From positions 12,505,929 through 12,569,928 of the forward strand of contig OY759265.1 in assembly GCA_963662155.1 (NCBI GenBank): a stretch of DNA of 64,000 nt, in the 5' to 3' direction. The position numbers and the translations under genes were made by a program. A model generated the notes under the pieces. It did no database searches. It had not been told where the DNA came from and was given only the letters and a program-made list of their open reading frames with translations. Source of the stretch: Lamellibrachia columna. Its lineage: Eukaryota > Annelida > Polychaeta > Sabellida > Siboglinidae. Shown here piece after piece: positions 26,140-37,834 of this stretch (the first letter of the stretch is position 1; every line of letters starts with the position of its first letter).

Positions 26140-27015
26140 TCACTCTTTCTGTTTTTTTTTCCATACTTTTTTATCGGCTGCCCCCTCTCCATATTTCATC
26201 TTCCCCCTCTCCATCTTTCATCTTCCCCTGATCTTCTCAAATCCCACCTCACGCAGTCCTTCGATCTTAGCTGTTCATTCCCCTTTTCTTGCATCCTTGA
26301 TGTTTTTTCACCTTTCTCTTCCACTCTCTTTACTAGTATGTCTGTATCCATCCTTACCATGTGGCCTGGCCATTTCACCTTGCTTCTCACCAATCTTCCT
26401 GTTGAACTGTTTTGTAGCATCACATATTTCCTCAGGTCGTTCATCCTTCTTTCCTCAACCCTCTTTTTTCGTGTTATTCGACAAAACCAAAACCAAACTT
26501 GCAGCTGCTGTTGTTGTTCTGTAAACGCCACTGTCTCCAGATACAGATTAAGGCATGCTTGTGTAACACATGCTCTAAGGACTTTCCTTTTCAGCCTTTT
26601 CAAAATGTTTCTGTCCAACATGACTCCCTCTACCTTTCCCCGAGCATTCGCTCCCTGTTGTATCCGGCATCGCATTTCTACCTCTGAATGCTCATCCTCA
26701 TTAACCATTCCTCCAAGTTACACAAAGCCATCCACTTGGTTGAACTCCTTATCATCCAAAGTAATGTTCAAGTCCTCTCTCTTATGTCAAACCCATATCT
26801 CATTTGTCTTCTCCCGGCTCATTATCCGTCCGTGCTTCTTGAACACCCTCTTCCATTCCTCCAACACTTCCTGTAGTTCTTGTTTTTTGTCTGCTATCAT
26901 GGCTAGATCGTTTGCATACATCCCCTTCCTGAGAACATCCTTTATGCTGATCTTCCTGCTGATTAGTGCCACCACCATGATAAAGAATAATGGGTCACTT
27001 CCTTGCCTCTAACCG
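26140..27015 (-). pseudogene. LINE RT C-terminal tail, array B unit 4
   Basis: Read on minus, the pieces 26787-26978 and 26196-26708 give in order YANDLAMIADKKQELQEVLE (palm, catalytic YADD changed to YAND), REKTNEIWV, then after a frame change MVNEDEHSEVEMRCRIQQGA and DRNILKRLKRKVLRACVTQA (thumb), and lastly KVKWPGHMVRMDTDILVKRV, the GH(x)xRM block of the RTE/endonuclease-RT tail. The fingers, the earlier palm and the endonuclease are absent, so this is the last third of an ORF2. The plus-strand frames of 123-224 aa across this area are shadows of it. Confidence 0.8.
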
Positions 27016-27438
27016 ATGTTAACTGGAAACTCTTCCGACAACCCAGATCAGATTCCACTAAAGCTTCCCAGGCCCGGAGACAGTGGTGGTCAACAAGGAC
27101 TCTCATCACGACCACACAGTTAATATAAGCTGGTGTACTGACAGGACAGTAGTTGGTGTAATGCTGGTATCGATATGAAAAAAGGCAGCCATATTTATTA
27201 TCTTTATGATGACATAGAAAACAAAATAAAATCTTTTTAAAATTTAATCCCCACCCCCGGGGGCCCATATGGACGGTTCCCCATTTGACCCTCCATGTTC
27301 GGCAGAAGGGGAATAGGACACAACAGACATACCAACATAAACTTCTTGATATGTTAGATATAGTACACAGAATATGTGTATGCAGACATTGAAAACTAAA
27401 GCTGATTGAGTGTTGTTGTTTCTGCGTGCTACCTACAG

Positions 27439-27528
27439 ACATGCAGAAGTTCCCGCTGCGTATGAAGGAGAAATACCATAGTAGGGACTGTGTTACAGCC
27501 CTCAGTGTCTATCTCGCCCCCACAACGG
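27439..27528 (+). CDS. Exon-like segment of unknown gene
   Basis: The segment is 90 bases between acceptor tgctacctacag and donor acaacgg/gtgagt. The open frame reads MQKFPLRMKEKYHSRDCVTA, then LSVYLAPTTG. It enters and leaves in phase 1. It lies in the unique stretch between array B and duplication copy 2, upstream of the other plus-strand exons, so it may be a 5' exon of the same gene. Family not recognised. Confidence 0.4.
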
Positions 27529-27721
27529 GTGAGTCTCCCTGCTTGTTACATTTGACTAGAATGTTAGAACTAAACGTTATGAATTCTGACTAATTCATAG
27601 CAACTACAATTATGACTAACGTCTCATTTAGATGTGTTGATTATATTTGTTACGCTAATGTGCAAGTTGCTCCTTTGAAGCAGGGCTGTTTTGGTATTGT
27701 TATTTGCTCGACTGTTTTCAG

Positions 27722-27891
27722 CCCTGAGTGGGAAATGTATTGAGATAGCCTACTGGACAATTTCGGGAGCTGCGCAAATGATTCTGCAGCAACCAGAGTC
27801 AGTTGGACAGGGCCACAGCTCTTCAACACGTTCTCTGTACACACCAATCCCATCACCAGGGTGATGTTTTCAACGAAGCATTGCGTCTCTG
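27722..27891 (+). pseudogene. Exon-like segment with a stop
   Basis: Acceptor tcgactgttttcag, donor gtctctg/gtaggt. The most protein-like frame has a TGA seven codons in and then stays open to the donor (DNFGSCANDSAATRVSW, then FSVHTNPITRVMFSTKHC). Another frame matches the phase of the previous exon but ends in a stop before the donor. Probably a damaged exon of the unknown plus-strand gene. Confidence 0.3.
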
Positions 27892-27956
27892 GTAGGTCCA
27901 ATTATCAAGTATATTTCTTTGGAAAATATTCAAATATACCTGGAAAAGCTTTCTTT

Positions 27957-28490
27957 CATGATGATGACCATGTCACATTTATGGGTTGATTTTTAGTGGG
28001 CCATCATTTACATATACTGTGACATCCAAAGTTCTATAAAATATACAAGTAAAAGCTTGGTTTTCTTTTCAAGTAATCCCAAGTTGAAGCATTGATTATG
28101 ATCATATCAGCTGTAGTTTGATATGACGCGGCTTACCAGTATCAGGGCCTTGAAATATTGAAAGTGAATCACTGTAGCTCACTGCTGTGTTTGCAGTGTG
28201 CTCTGAGTACAACCATGTACATTCGTGGAACGTGACCTGATTCCTTGGCATGACCAGCACACAGCCCGGCTCAGTGGCCTTGGCATCATTCAAGTTTATC
28301 TCCATAGAGAGGGTGGAACCACACTTTCAGTATATCCACAGCAACAACTTTGGTAAGTCAGGATCTAGAATTTGACAGGATCTAGAATTACAAGAATTAG
28401 ATATTTCAGTAAATTAGATTATATATTAAGATACATAATAACTTTTTTTATTGGAAAACTGGACACCAACTTTTTTGTGGATCCGATCAG
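27957..28490. repeat. Paralogous segment, left copy (pairs with 61478-61985)
   Basis: Collinear but diverged similarity to 61478-61985: gatgatgacca, aaaatatacaag, gaagcattgattatgat, the exon-like core and a ttattggaaaactgg block occur in the same order in both. This is an older duplication than the 4.6-kb pair. Most of the rest is intron-like and AT-rich. Confidence 0.75.
28228..28352 (+). other. Exon-like core conserved with 61651-61774; strand uncertain
   Basis: On plus the frame SVALASFKFISIERVEPHFQ, ending YIHSNNFG, runs to a consensus donor (ctttg/gtaagt) also present at 61774. It is closed by a TGA upstream here but not in the right copy. On minus, 28102-28305 is open for 67 codons (LNDAKATEPGCVLVMPRNQV) and also ends in a donor-like gtaagc. 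Changes between the two copies are more conservative in the minus frame, but splice signals and neighbours favour plus. Confidence 0.35.
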
Positions 28491-29074
28491 TTGTACTTAG
28501 TTGCTTAGTAGCTTTTTATAGCACTCACAACTGTCAGAAGGTACTAGAAACAGCGGTCGCCAAAAACTTAGTCATAGTAAAGACATAGTAAAGGGAAACT
28601 TGCAGAAAATAAAATATAGACGCCAAACAGTTGTACTTAGTTTCCGATGAAAGACCAATCTGGAGAGGACTTATTGCGAACTAGGTGAGCAGTCATAGTC
28701 GCAACCACAGCTGACAGCGAGAGAGAGGCAATATGCATTTTACTACATTTAACAGCCAGTGCATCCTTTCTCCGTTCTCTCAAATCTGTTTGCCTGTCAG
28801 GGAAATTCTTCAATATTAACTTACTAGTACAACCATTCTCAATTCTTTTAGACAAATGGTCGTTTATTACAAGGAAATGCTTCTAAATGAACTGTCAAAG
28901 CATCGTTCTTTGTTCTGGAAAATAGATTGTTTTAAATGGTCAAGCAGCTTTCTGTCAGTTAAAAAAAAAATTCTAAATTAAGTTATTTTGTAATTTCTGT
29001 AAAATATTATAATGATCAAATTACAACACTGACTGATATGTATTGCCTGTATAGACTTGATGTCATCATTCCAG

Positions 29075-29247
29075 GTGCCACCATCAAACCTCAGTCACAA
29101 AAGTCAGTACACAACATGACTACATCAGTGGACGACACAGAGCCATTCGATTACACAACAATTGACGTACCAGCAGTAAAGACGTCACGACAGGACGGCG
29201 TCGGTGTCACCTGGGACAAACCACACAAGGATGAGAACATCGACAGC
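29075..29247 (+). CDS. Exon of unknown gene (duplication copy 2)
   Basis: 173-base exon, same acceptor (tcattccag), same donor (gacagc/gtaagt) and open frame as 14878-15050, with Lys where copy 1 has Met. The sequence is polar and acidic with no recognised domain. It is followed by the 65-bp minisatellite of the intron. Confidence 0.55.
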
Positions 29248-30057
29248 GTAAGTTCTTGGCTCATGCTGATTATTGCACTCACAGCCAAGTCAGTCTTTAC
29301 GCAGACATTACAGCTTACTTGAAGTGTAAAGTGATTGTTGTACTCACAGCCAAGTCAGTCTTTACGCAGACATTACAGCTTACTTGAAGTGTAAAGTGAT
29401 TGTTGTACTCACAGCCAAGTCAGTCTTTACACAGATATTACAGCTTAGTTGAAGTGTCAAGTGATTGTTGTACTCACAGCCCAGTCAGTCTTTATTCCGA
29501 CATTACAGCTGACTCGAATTGAAAAATTATTCTTCCACTCACATACCAGAGTCTTTATATAGGCCATACAACTGACTCAAAGTGTCAAATAATTATTGCA
29601 CTCACATACCAGTGAGTCTCTATACAGATATAAGAGCTGACTTGTAGTGTAAAGTGATTTTTGCACTCGCAACCCGGTTAGTCTTTCACGGACATTACAG
29701 TTTACTAGAAGTGTAAAGAGCTCTCTTGCTCTTGCATTAAAAACACGCGGGAAGGAGTTGTAGACCGAACTGCCCCAGGTATATGGGTAGCTGTCTTGCC
29801 CCAAGGGGCACCAAGATGGCTTTTTGGGGTATTTTTACTACTGCAAATGTTGATCCTTTTATGGTCGTCGGCACACTGCTTCAAATGTTCATCCTATAAT
29901 TCCACTAGTATTCAACAGATGTGTAATATAGATGTAATGTTTGGTCGAATTATATATATATTTTGGAATGGAACCATTGGTTGATTCAGACAGAAAAGGA
30001 AGCATTTAAGTAGACAGGTTTTTTTACACCTATGTGTAACAAGATATTTGTAAAAAA

Positions 30058-30277
30058 ATGTGTAACATATTCACATGGCCTGCATTAAAAGAAACTGTAG
30101 AAAATTTGACCCATTCATTTATTGGCTTTTGGGATGATGAAACGACGACATCTGTTAATATCATTGCAGACACAATGGGTCAGCTCTTTACTCCATCTCT
30201 CGTGAGTAGTACGTCACCACGAAGAAGTGAGTTGGTTGTTGTGCATCAATCAGCTGAGATTTTCCCAGAAGCATATG
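30058..30277 (+). CDS. Second exon of unknown gene (duplication copy 2)
   Basis: Counterpart of 15836-16082. The acceptor at 30169 (tcattgcag) gives a 108-base exon (30170-30277) ending gcatatg/gtaagt, and the frame is also open upstream to the ATG at 30058. It reads WPALKETVENLTHSF, then TMGQLFTPSLVSSTSPRRSE. One fewer A upstream than copy 1 shortens the preceding frame. Confidence 0.45.
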
Positions 30278-30709
30278 GTAAGTGAGCAAGGAATATATAT
30301 TTAGACTGAATTAATATTACACCATTAATTATTTCAATACTAGGCGGGAAAGTTCATTTTGGCAAAAGTGTACCCTGTACGTGAAAACGCCCACATACAA
30401 ATGTATTTATTATTACCTTTGTTAAATTTAATTTATATAAATGTTATAACTTATTGTATTATTAAAAAAAATACCGTTGCATTCGACGGTCCAACATAAT
30501 GAAGATATTGCCATATGGTTTCTCCTGGAAGTGTTTAAGGACAATCAATGCAGACTGTTCTGGCGACACAGCAAATGATCAAGTGTTGACTGAATTAATA
30601 CCATTCAGTGAACCATGTGTAGGTGTTAAATCTGTTATTGACCAGACTTGAGCGGATCTACACACTGGGTAGTGGGGCCAGGAAGTGTATGGAAGGAGAC
30701 CATTTTCTT

Positions 30710-31123
30710 GCTGAAGCTATCTGCCGCATTTGATACCATTGGTCACAGGACAACTTATTAAAAGTGTGTCAATGTGGTGTGGCATATCTGGAACAGAGCT
30801 GGTTCTCATAATATTTAACTGATAGATGCAAAAGAATGAAGATAGCGAATTGTTTCTCAGCTACGCTCCCTACTTCACGTATTGTTCCTCAGGGTGTTTC
30901 ACTCTCTACGCTACTCTACTTGGCTCAGTTATCCAACGTCACAACTTGGATCACTAAGTGTATGCTAATAAATCACAGACCTATGCTATTTTGGCTACAT
31001 GAGATACAAATCACTTCCAAAACTAGCTCAGGGATTGTCTCCACAAAATCTTCCATTGGATGACAGAGACCACATTAAAGTTAAATGCAAGTAAATCCGA
31101 GTTAGTTATTATTGGTGGGGTAA
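30710..31123 (+). pseudogene. Reverse-transcriptase relic, CR1/jockey-like LINE (copy 2)
   Basis: Same blocks as 16512-16925 (LSAAFDTIGH, VPQGVSLSTLLY, TETTLKLNASKSE), with the same breaks. Confidence 0.75.
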
Positions 31124-32014
31124 ATTTTGCATGTCTATTTGAATCGATTAGGTGCGCACAATATGTTGCAAGACGTTTCCTTATGTGTCAGACTTTAGAT
31201 TGCATGTAGAGAAGCACAGTAAAATCAAAACGTGTGGAAAGCATTAGCTTAACAGTGTCGCCTGGCTGGTCTTCGATGAGAACAAATTTGCATGTTTGCT
31301 GGAGTGCCATAAAACACTAATATTATATAGCCTTTTTGTTTAGGGAGTGACGTAGAGTGATATAATGAAAGCATTGATTTACTAAAATGCAAGGAAGGAC
31401 ATCAACTTAATAATTTACATGTAATTGATTACGGATTGACAGACGTTTGCTACGATGACAATAAAACTGATGCCGATTGAGCAACTAATGCGAATCGAGA
31501 ATAATAACCTGAATCTGAATATGTAATAATCGATGTACTTTTGTTTAAAAAATAAGAGTCCAATGACGTGAGTGACACTTAGCAGTATCTGCTATTTGGT
31601 TGCACCTCCTATCGGTCGCTGGAGAGACCAATCCACAGTCACCGGGTCTCTTATGGTTACATATCGAGCAGCTCTCAGGGGAGAGATTTGTCGGCCCCCA
31701 GACCTTCCTGTAGTTCTCCAGCCAAACTACTGACAATCCCTATATGTTGAGCTTGTAACCTCCTATGACAACACGACAACCCGTTTATATAGTAGGTAAA
31801 CCTATTTAGCTGAATTTGTGGTGTGAACTCTTGAAACAGGTTAACTTTACATTTAACTGATATAACAACTACTAATTAAACAATTTAGTTAATTAGAATG
31901 TTTCTTATATGGCATAGTTCATGTTGTAATGCTGCAAAGTGTATAACATGCATAAATAATATTACTAGTCTATGTTATTGATATTGAATTATGCAGATCT
32001 AGTGGTGAGATTAT

Positions 32015-32049
32015 GCGCATGCGCCGGAAGTTATCACTCTAAGATGGCG
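32015..32049 (+). promoter_or_regulatory. NRF1 + ETS/GABP + YY1-like promoter cluster (copy 2)
   Basis: Identical cluster to 17817-17851: GCGCATGCGC at 32015, CCGGAAGT at 32024 and AAGATGGCG at 32041. No base has changed between the copies here. Confidence 0.6.
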
Positions 32050-33586
32050 TCTACTAGAACGTTGGCCGTGTAATTGATATCAACAACCCTACAAAACCCT
32101 GTCTTAGGAATACAACACACTCCAAGTGGAAAAGGTTTATTATATTGGCAATAGTATCATCGAACAGTTGTGATAACTGGTATGTCTGTTTATTATCTAT
32201 GCATCTAGCAATTCCCACCGCCGTTACTTTGTTAACTGTTACGTTAGCCAACAATAAGCCAAAACGCATAGAAAGTGTCCCGTCTCCTTGCCAGCAACAG
32301 TCTAGCAAAATTTTCGTGCGACTAATACACAGTCATGAGTTGCATCAGAAGCAGAAAAACATAGTTGTCACTAATAAGTAATCTGTCCCAATACATTAAC
32401 CAAAACTCCATATGAAATGATCAATCGTTTGTAGAATGAATAAAATATGTATCAGAATTAAAACCATATCAAATATGTGTACTCCGTAGTATAGATATTA
32501 TTTATCTACAAAGCCAAATAATGTTTATACACAAACCTTCCGCATTCTGGTAGGTCACAAAGTCCCTGTTTATAATGCTCCTTTTGTTAGTAGCTGTCTC
32601 GAATCATCTCTTTCTTCACCAATTTCGTCCGACTGGCTGTCAACGCAATGCATTTCTACCTATCTAGATGAGATCAGCTTTTACAGAGAACACCACAGGA
32701 AGCACGCAGCGTGTGCTATTGATATACAACGTATGTTGAAGCAGATAACATGCACTCCAACACGGATGTAGCTCACGAAATGCTATCTTGCACACTCCTC
32801 CATATTTCTCCAATTGATCATTCTTCGGTCATGGTAGGCCGTACACCGTATACCAATTTTTGGAAGAAGAATCACCAACTTCGCATGGATTGCTATATAA
32901 GACACGCTAAATGCAAGAACTCCCCGCATGCTGGCTGGTAAACAGGAATGAACCATTGTGGTCTGTTGTCTGTGCTGGCGGAAGTAATCAACGAACTACG
33001 ACACGCATTGTCCATGCGCTCGGACGGCGTTGTCCTGTTTGCATAACATAATCTATTGCAGCACCACGCGTTGACACCTGTCAACGCCCTGAATGACGTT
33101 GTAATCCTCACTTAGAAGCGCAATTTCTATGTCGCAATTATTCTGGTATCCTAATTGTATCGACACATGCGTGTTGTTCTATTGAGGATACGTAATCGTT
33201 CTGTTTACAGCAATTTTCTCAACATGGTTACACCAAAAAATAATAGTACGCATCAGTTAGTGTACGTTCAGTGTTCAAAGTGTTTTACACTTCACCCCTA
33301 GCGCACCTGTTGATTCCAACTCCATCTCGACTTCTCTGGGAAGCACTCAGTCATGCTGCAGTTACTGCTCGAAGACCATTCGTACGTGTAATCACAACTG
33401 CATATAGCCAGGTACTCATTTATACAAAAGAATGAGCTGTGGCAACGTTCGGTGAAGCAAATTGCCAAAGCTTCGAAACGGCAGCAAGACGGTTCAAGCT
33501 AGGGTTTTCACAACTGTGAGCCTGACGTTCTATCTGGAACGTTATCACGCCCCATTCGATGGGAGAGAAGGAGAAGGGTCAGAGAA

Positions 33587-34440
33587 AAATTTGGTATTGG
33601 ATCACATTTTAAAAGTTGTAGATGCTTGTTAAAATTAATGTTCTTTTCTGAAAGGAATGTAAATTTGTGGCTGAGGATTTGCAGGGTGTGGAGTTTCCTC
33701 CAGTATTCCACCACCAAATTAACAAAACCGGGTAACTACATACATAATTTCTATGCATCAAAGTGTTATTTATGCAATGTGTTAATGCTAACTCATTAGG
33801 TTTCCCCTTTATACACTAGTATTTAAATATTTATACACAATTTTTTTATGTATCACTTGAATTGGCTTGCTTTTGATACCAGTTGGCGCTGTAAAAAGAT
33901 CCCAAACTGAAGCTATTTTATTTTTCTATGCATGATATATGTATGCTTGCGGACATACCGAAAATATATAGATACATAGTCTAATGTATAGGTCCATTTG
34001 GCTGCAGGTTACCAGCCAAGTATTTTGCAGATTTGCAGTAGCCACCATTTGTCATCAACTTACCATACTAAAAGAGGACATTCTATTGTCTAGGCCGTCC
34101 CTCCAATTCACATGTGCCTGAATGACCAGTAACTCCAGTTGGTACAGACAGTATTAATGTCGAGAGATATTCTCCCTCCCATTCATACATACCTTAACCT
34201 TATCTCTGTCAGACTAATCACTGGAATGGTGACTGCCTTTTGGAAATGCCTGAGTAACATGGGTGTGAACTATACAGTAATACCTACTGTTAAATGAGCA
34301 CTTAATTGAGAGTTAATTTGGAATTTGTCAATTAAATAGAATAAAATTACCCCCTTTTGGTGAAGCTAATTTAGCCTTTACCTTTTCTTGTAAATCAATT
34401 AATTAAATTAAATTAATTGAGTTAATTAAATTAACAATTG
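33587..34440. other. AT-rich sequence, no gene recognised
   Basis: Unique sequence right of duplication copy 2. It ends in a run of AATTAA-type palindromic repeats at about 34380-34440; a similar tract lies at about 40480-40590. No supported ORF. Confidence 0.5.
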
Positions 34441-34449
34441 AAATTAACC

Positions 34450-34855
34450 CATGACTGTCATGTCCTGTTTCATAGTGACAGGTTAATGTCTGTCTTGTCA
34501 TCGCCTGTCTCATAGCGACATGTTAGTGTTAATTTTGTAATCTCCTGTCTCATGGTGACTAATTAATTTTTTTTTTAAAGGAAATTACTTTAGTTATTGC
34601 ATCTTAGGAACAGTGTTATTATCATCTCCTGACTCATGGTGACATATTTATGTCTGTCTTGTCATCTCCTGTCTCATAGTGACTTGTTTATGTCTGTTAT
34701 GTCATCTCCTGTCTCATAGTGACAGGTTCGTGTTTGTCTTGTCATCTACTGTCTCATAGTGACATATTAGTGTATGTCTGGTCAACTCCTGTCTCATAAT
34801 GACAGATTAGCGTCTGTCTTTTCATATCCTGTCTCATAGTGACAGGTTCGTGACA
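34450..34855. repeat. 40-bp minisatellite
   Basis: About ten imperfect copies of a unit built on tcatctcctgtctcatagtg followed by acaggttagtgtctgtcttg. One copy is interrupted at about 34555-34615 by T/A-rich sequence. Confidence 0.85.
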
Positions 34856-35580
34856 TTTCTAAAGACTCTTTACACCCCAATCTTACAGATATGCAACAGT
34901 GTCAAAATCAGAATATAATCGTATTATAACGTTAGATATCACACGTTCCTAAACCAAATTTACTCAATCAGCTGCGTTTACCTTGCTTAACATTGAACAA
35001 ATCAAGATGACGGATATAAACTGTAGTCGTTAAAACTCGCGAAACCCAAATCATCCCCAACACAACTAAAAATAGTGCATGTATTTAAATTTCAATATAC
35101 TGTGTATTAGTTATAAATATAAACTAGATACACTTAGCTTAGAATTTCTAATCCTACCCTGTTTTTATCACATCTTGTACTAAGAAACAGGCCCTTCTTC
35201 GGGTGCTTTATTGCCACCCCTGTATTTTCATATACCCAGAGTTCCTGAGTCAGCCGAGGACCACAGACATAACACACATCTAGATTTCCTACTGACTATC
35301 TGTCTATGTTCGCACTAGCCCAAACCGTGCACATGCACTTTTAAACAGTTTAGTACATATTTGATCTAATGTGACTTTAGCCCTCTAAAGGCAAGTTATA
35401 GCAAACATCTACTAATACATACTTTCACAAGAAAATTCAAAACCACTTTATTTTACACCACTCTCGCCTCTGTACCTGTATCAAATTGCCACCAACAATG
35501 AGGATTCCACAACAACATTCTCAGCCATGCTGACAAGAAACCTGCCACCATTCCCAACGTTCTCAACCACAAAGAAAAAA
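34856..35580. other. No gene recognised; possible LINE 5' leader
   Basis: AT-rich, no supported ORF. The right half is C-rich and A-rich like the LINE that starts at 35585 and may be its 5' UTR. Confidence 0.4.
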
Positions 35581-35584
35581 CAAA

Positions 35585-37425
35585 ATGATGCCAACTAAGC
35601 CCTATACCCTATCTCTATTATATATGTGTGGCCTTATAATACAAGCAGGGTACATTCACACAAACCCTGGTCCCACCCCAGATCCCTCTCCAAAATATCC
35701 ATGTGGCACCTGCAGCTATGAGGTACATGATCACCACCATGCCATACAGTGTGATCAATGTGACAGTTCGTACCATACTGCATGTGTCCAAATTAATGAC
35801 ACCACATAAGAACAATTAAAATATCGTAGTGTGCTTTGGTTCTGTTCTTGCTGTGGATTGCCAAACTATTCTGTGTATCTATTCACCAGCAACATTAATA
35901 CTCCAAACCCTAACTCAGTCCTTGAGTCACTTCCACACAGCAGTGACTACACAAATATCTCTGATGATACGAATCCTACATTTGCACCAAATCCAGCTAA
36001 TACGTCTACTCCTGACCGAGCAAAGATAACAAGTAAACCTAAACTGCTGATAAACTGCATTCAGCATCAAGAGCACTAACAAAATATCCCTATGGCAGGC
36101 AACAATAAACTCAACAAACCCTGACATAATCTTTCTAGTTAAAATCAAACTCAACTCAAGTATCCCCACATACTATGTGCTCCCCACAAATTCTTAAGCA
36201 ATCCAAAAATATCGTAACATCCACGGTGGAGGTGTTTTTATAGCACTCCGAAATGACATTATAGCAGCCCCCAAGACAAACTAAACACAACCTGTGAAAT
36301 TATTTGATCAAAAATACACTCTGTGCATAAAAAAGCTATATATCTATCTGGCATCCTACTACAGACCTCCAAATGACTACACATCTCTAGAAGCCTTACA
36401 TGAATCTCTCTCCATTCTATACCGTAGCTACAAGATACCCCATCTGTCATTCTAGCTGGAGATCTAAACCTTCCTGACATTGACTGAGAGGATGTGTGTG
36501 CAACAAACCAACAAACAACTGTGAAACATAACAAACTAATTGAAATAGTTGTGGAATTTGGACTAGTTAATATAGTAAATGAACCCAACCGATTAGATTC
36601 CGGAAATATATTAGACCTAGTACTTACATCAAACCCATTCCTTATCTCCACCATAAACACAGTGGCTGGCATGAGTGATCATGAAGCCATTCTCAGAAAA
36701 AACAAACCACCACACAAAGTATACAACTACAGATCTGCAAACTGGGAAACCCTTGAAGCGAAATGCACCCAGCTTGCTCAGCAGTACTTTACTCGAAAAC
36801 CAGATAAACAAGATGTAAACTCAAATTGGGACTTCTTTCATAAACACTACACTAACCTGATAGGAGAATCCATCGCTAGCCCCATGACAAAATCTAAACA
36901 ACACCTACACTGAACCACAAGAAGCATTATTAGCCTACAGAGAAAAAGGGACAAAACTCATGCTAAAGCCAAAAAAACATTGGGAAAATTTAAGAAAATT
37001 ATCCACCAAAGAAGTGACCAAATCCTATAACGGTTACATTAACAACATGGGAAAAAGTTTGACGACAAATCCAAAACAATGTTGGTCTTTCATCAGACAA
37101 AACAAAATAAAACAAAAAATCTTGGCATTCCAGTACTAAAAGTAAATAACGACTTGAAAACAGCCGACCATGACAAAGCAAATGCTCTCAATGACCTCTT
37201 CAAATCAGTTTTTTTACAAATGAACAACTTCCTATCCCAACAAAAGGCCCATCACCATCTCCCTCAATTCAAACCCTAGAAATCGGAGCGGCATCATAAA
37301 ACAGCTTGTAGCTCTAAACTCCAACAAAGCGCCAGGGCCATCCGACATTCCTGCAAAAATACTAAAGAAAACTGCTAAAGAGATATCCCCCATAATACAG
37401 CACATTTTTAGACAGATGTTAAAAT
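35585..37425 (+). mobile_element. Non-LTR retrotransposon (CR1/L2-like), 3'-truncated and decayed
   Basis: The 5' ORF (35585-35809, 74 aa) has a hydrophobic start, a 2A-like HTNPGP motif at residues ~26-31 and a PHD-like finger (CGTC, CDQC, HTAC). An apurinic-endonuclease part follows in broken frames: ILAGDLNLPDID, then NRLDSGNILDLVLTSN and SDHEAIL at 36450-36700 (longest frame 36494-36913). Next come linker sequence and the RT start (NKAPGPSDIPAKILK near 37320). The element stops at about 37425 inside the RT fingers, so palm, thumb and 3' UTR are missing. This is opposite to the usual 5' truncation. There are at least eight stops or frameshifts. PHD fingers and esterases in ORF1 are known for CR1-like elements. 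Confidence 0.85.
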
Positions 37426-37834
37426 AAAGTTGCACAACTTGTGTAAAGGAGACTTTGAAATGAGAAGCACTGGTATATTGAACAGTTATAGTTATCCAAT
37501 AACAGAGGTTCTGATACATTCATTCACCAACAGAATGGGTAATTTCATGTGTTGGCTAGCTGATTGGTTGTTTTAATACGTTGATGGATAACTTTTTTGA
37601 ACAACTCATTGATGAATATATTGATTATTGTAATGTTGGATTATTAAACTATTAGAGTTTCTCATCCATTAAATTTCTTGACCAATTCGTCAGTCAGGTT
37701 ACCATTGATTTAATATATCAATGGTTAAGTTCCATGGTTAAGTTCCAACATGGTTAAGTTCCAACATAACAGTTTTCTTGATGTGTTTGTGTGACATGTG
37801 GGTTACAGCTGAAGTGTTTGTGTTTGTGTGACAG

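Larger units (their letters stand above)
20247..27045. repeat. Tandem array B, ~1.83-kb units with dead LINE tail
   Basis: The landmark tgttctaataaatcagtatt occurs at 20247, 22081, 23893 and 25725, so units are 1834, 1812 and 1832 bases. The fourth is cut at about 27045 (after cttccgacaaccc). Each unit has, left to right, an AT-rich block, a minus-strand RT tail of ~850 bases, a tract starting gttaagcacgttgaacaatc, and an exon-like block of 106 bases. A fifth partial unit lies at 14182-14784 and the beginning of a sixth at 63957. Identity between units is high, with small indels. Confidence 0.93.
28983..33586. repeat. 4.6-kb segmental duplication, copy 2
   Basis: Partner of 14786-19388. This copy is preceded by other plus-strand exon-like segments (27.4-28.4 kb), so it is more likely the ancestral location. 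Its right edge is at cagagaa/aaatttggtattgg. The RT relic of copy 1 is also here, at about 30710-31123. Confidence 0.95.

Noticed and set aside
20822..27012. Plus-strand ORFs of 110-224 codons, Phe/Leu/Ser-rich, looking like membrane proteins
   Set aside because: They are antisense to the RT tail in array B, whose minus-strand reading matches a known family.
34450..34855. CRISPR-like regularly spaced repeat
   Set aside because: Contiguous degenerate 40-bp minisatellite in eukaryotic DNA, with no unique spacers and no cas genes.
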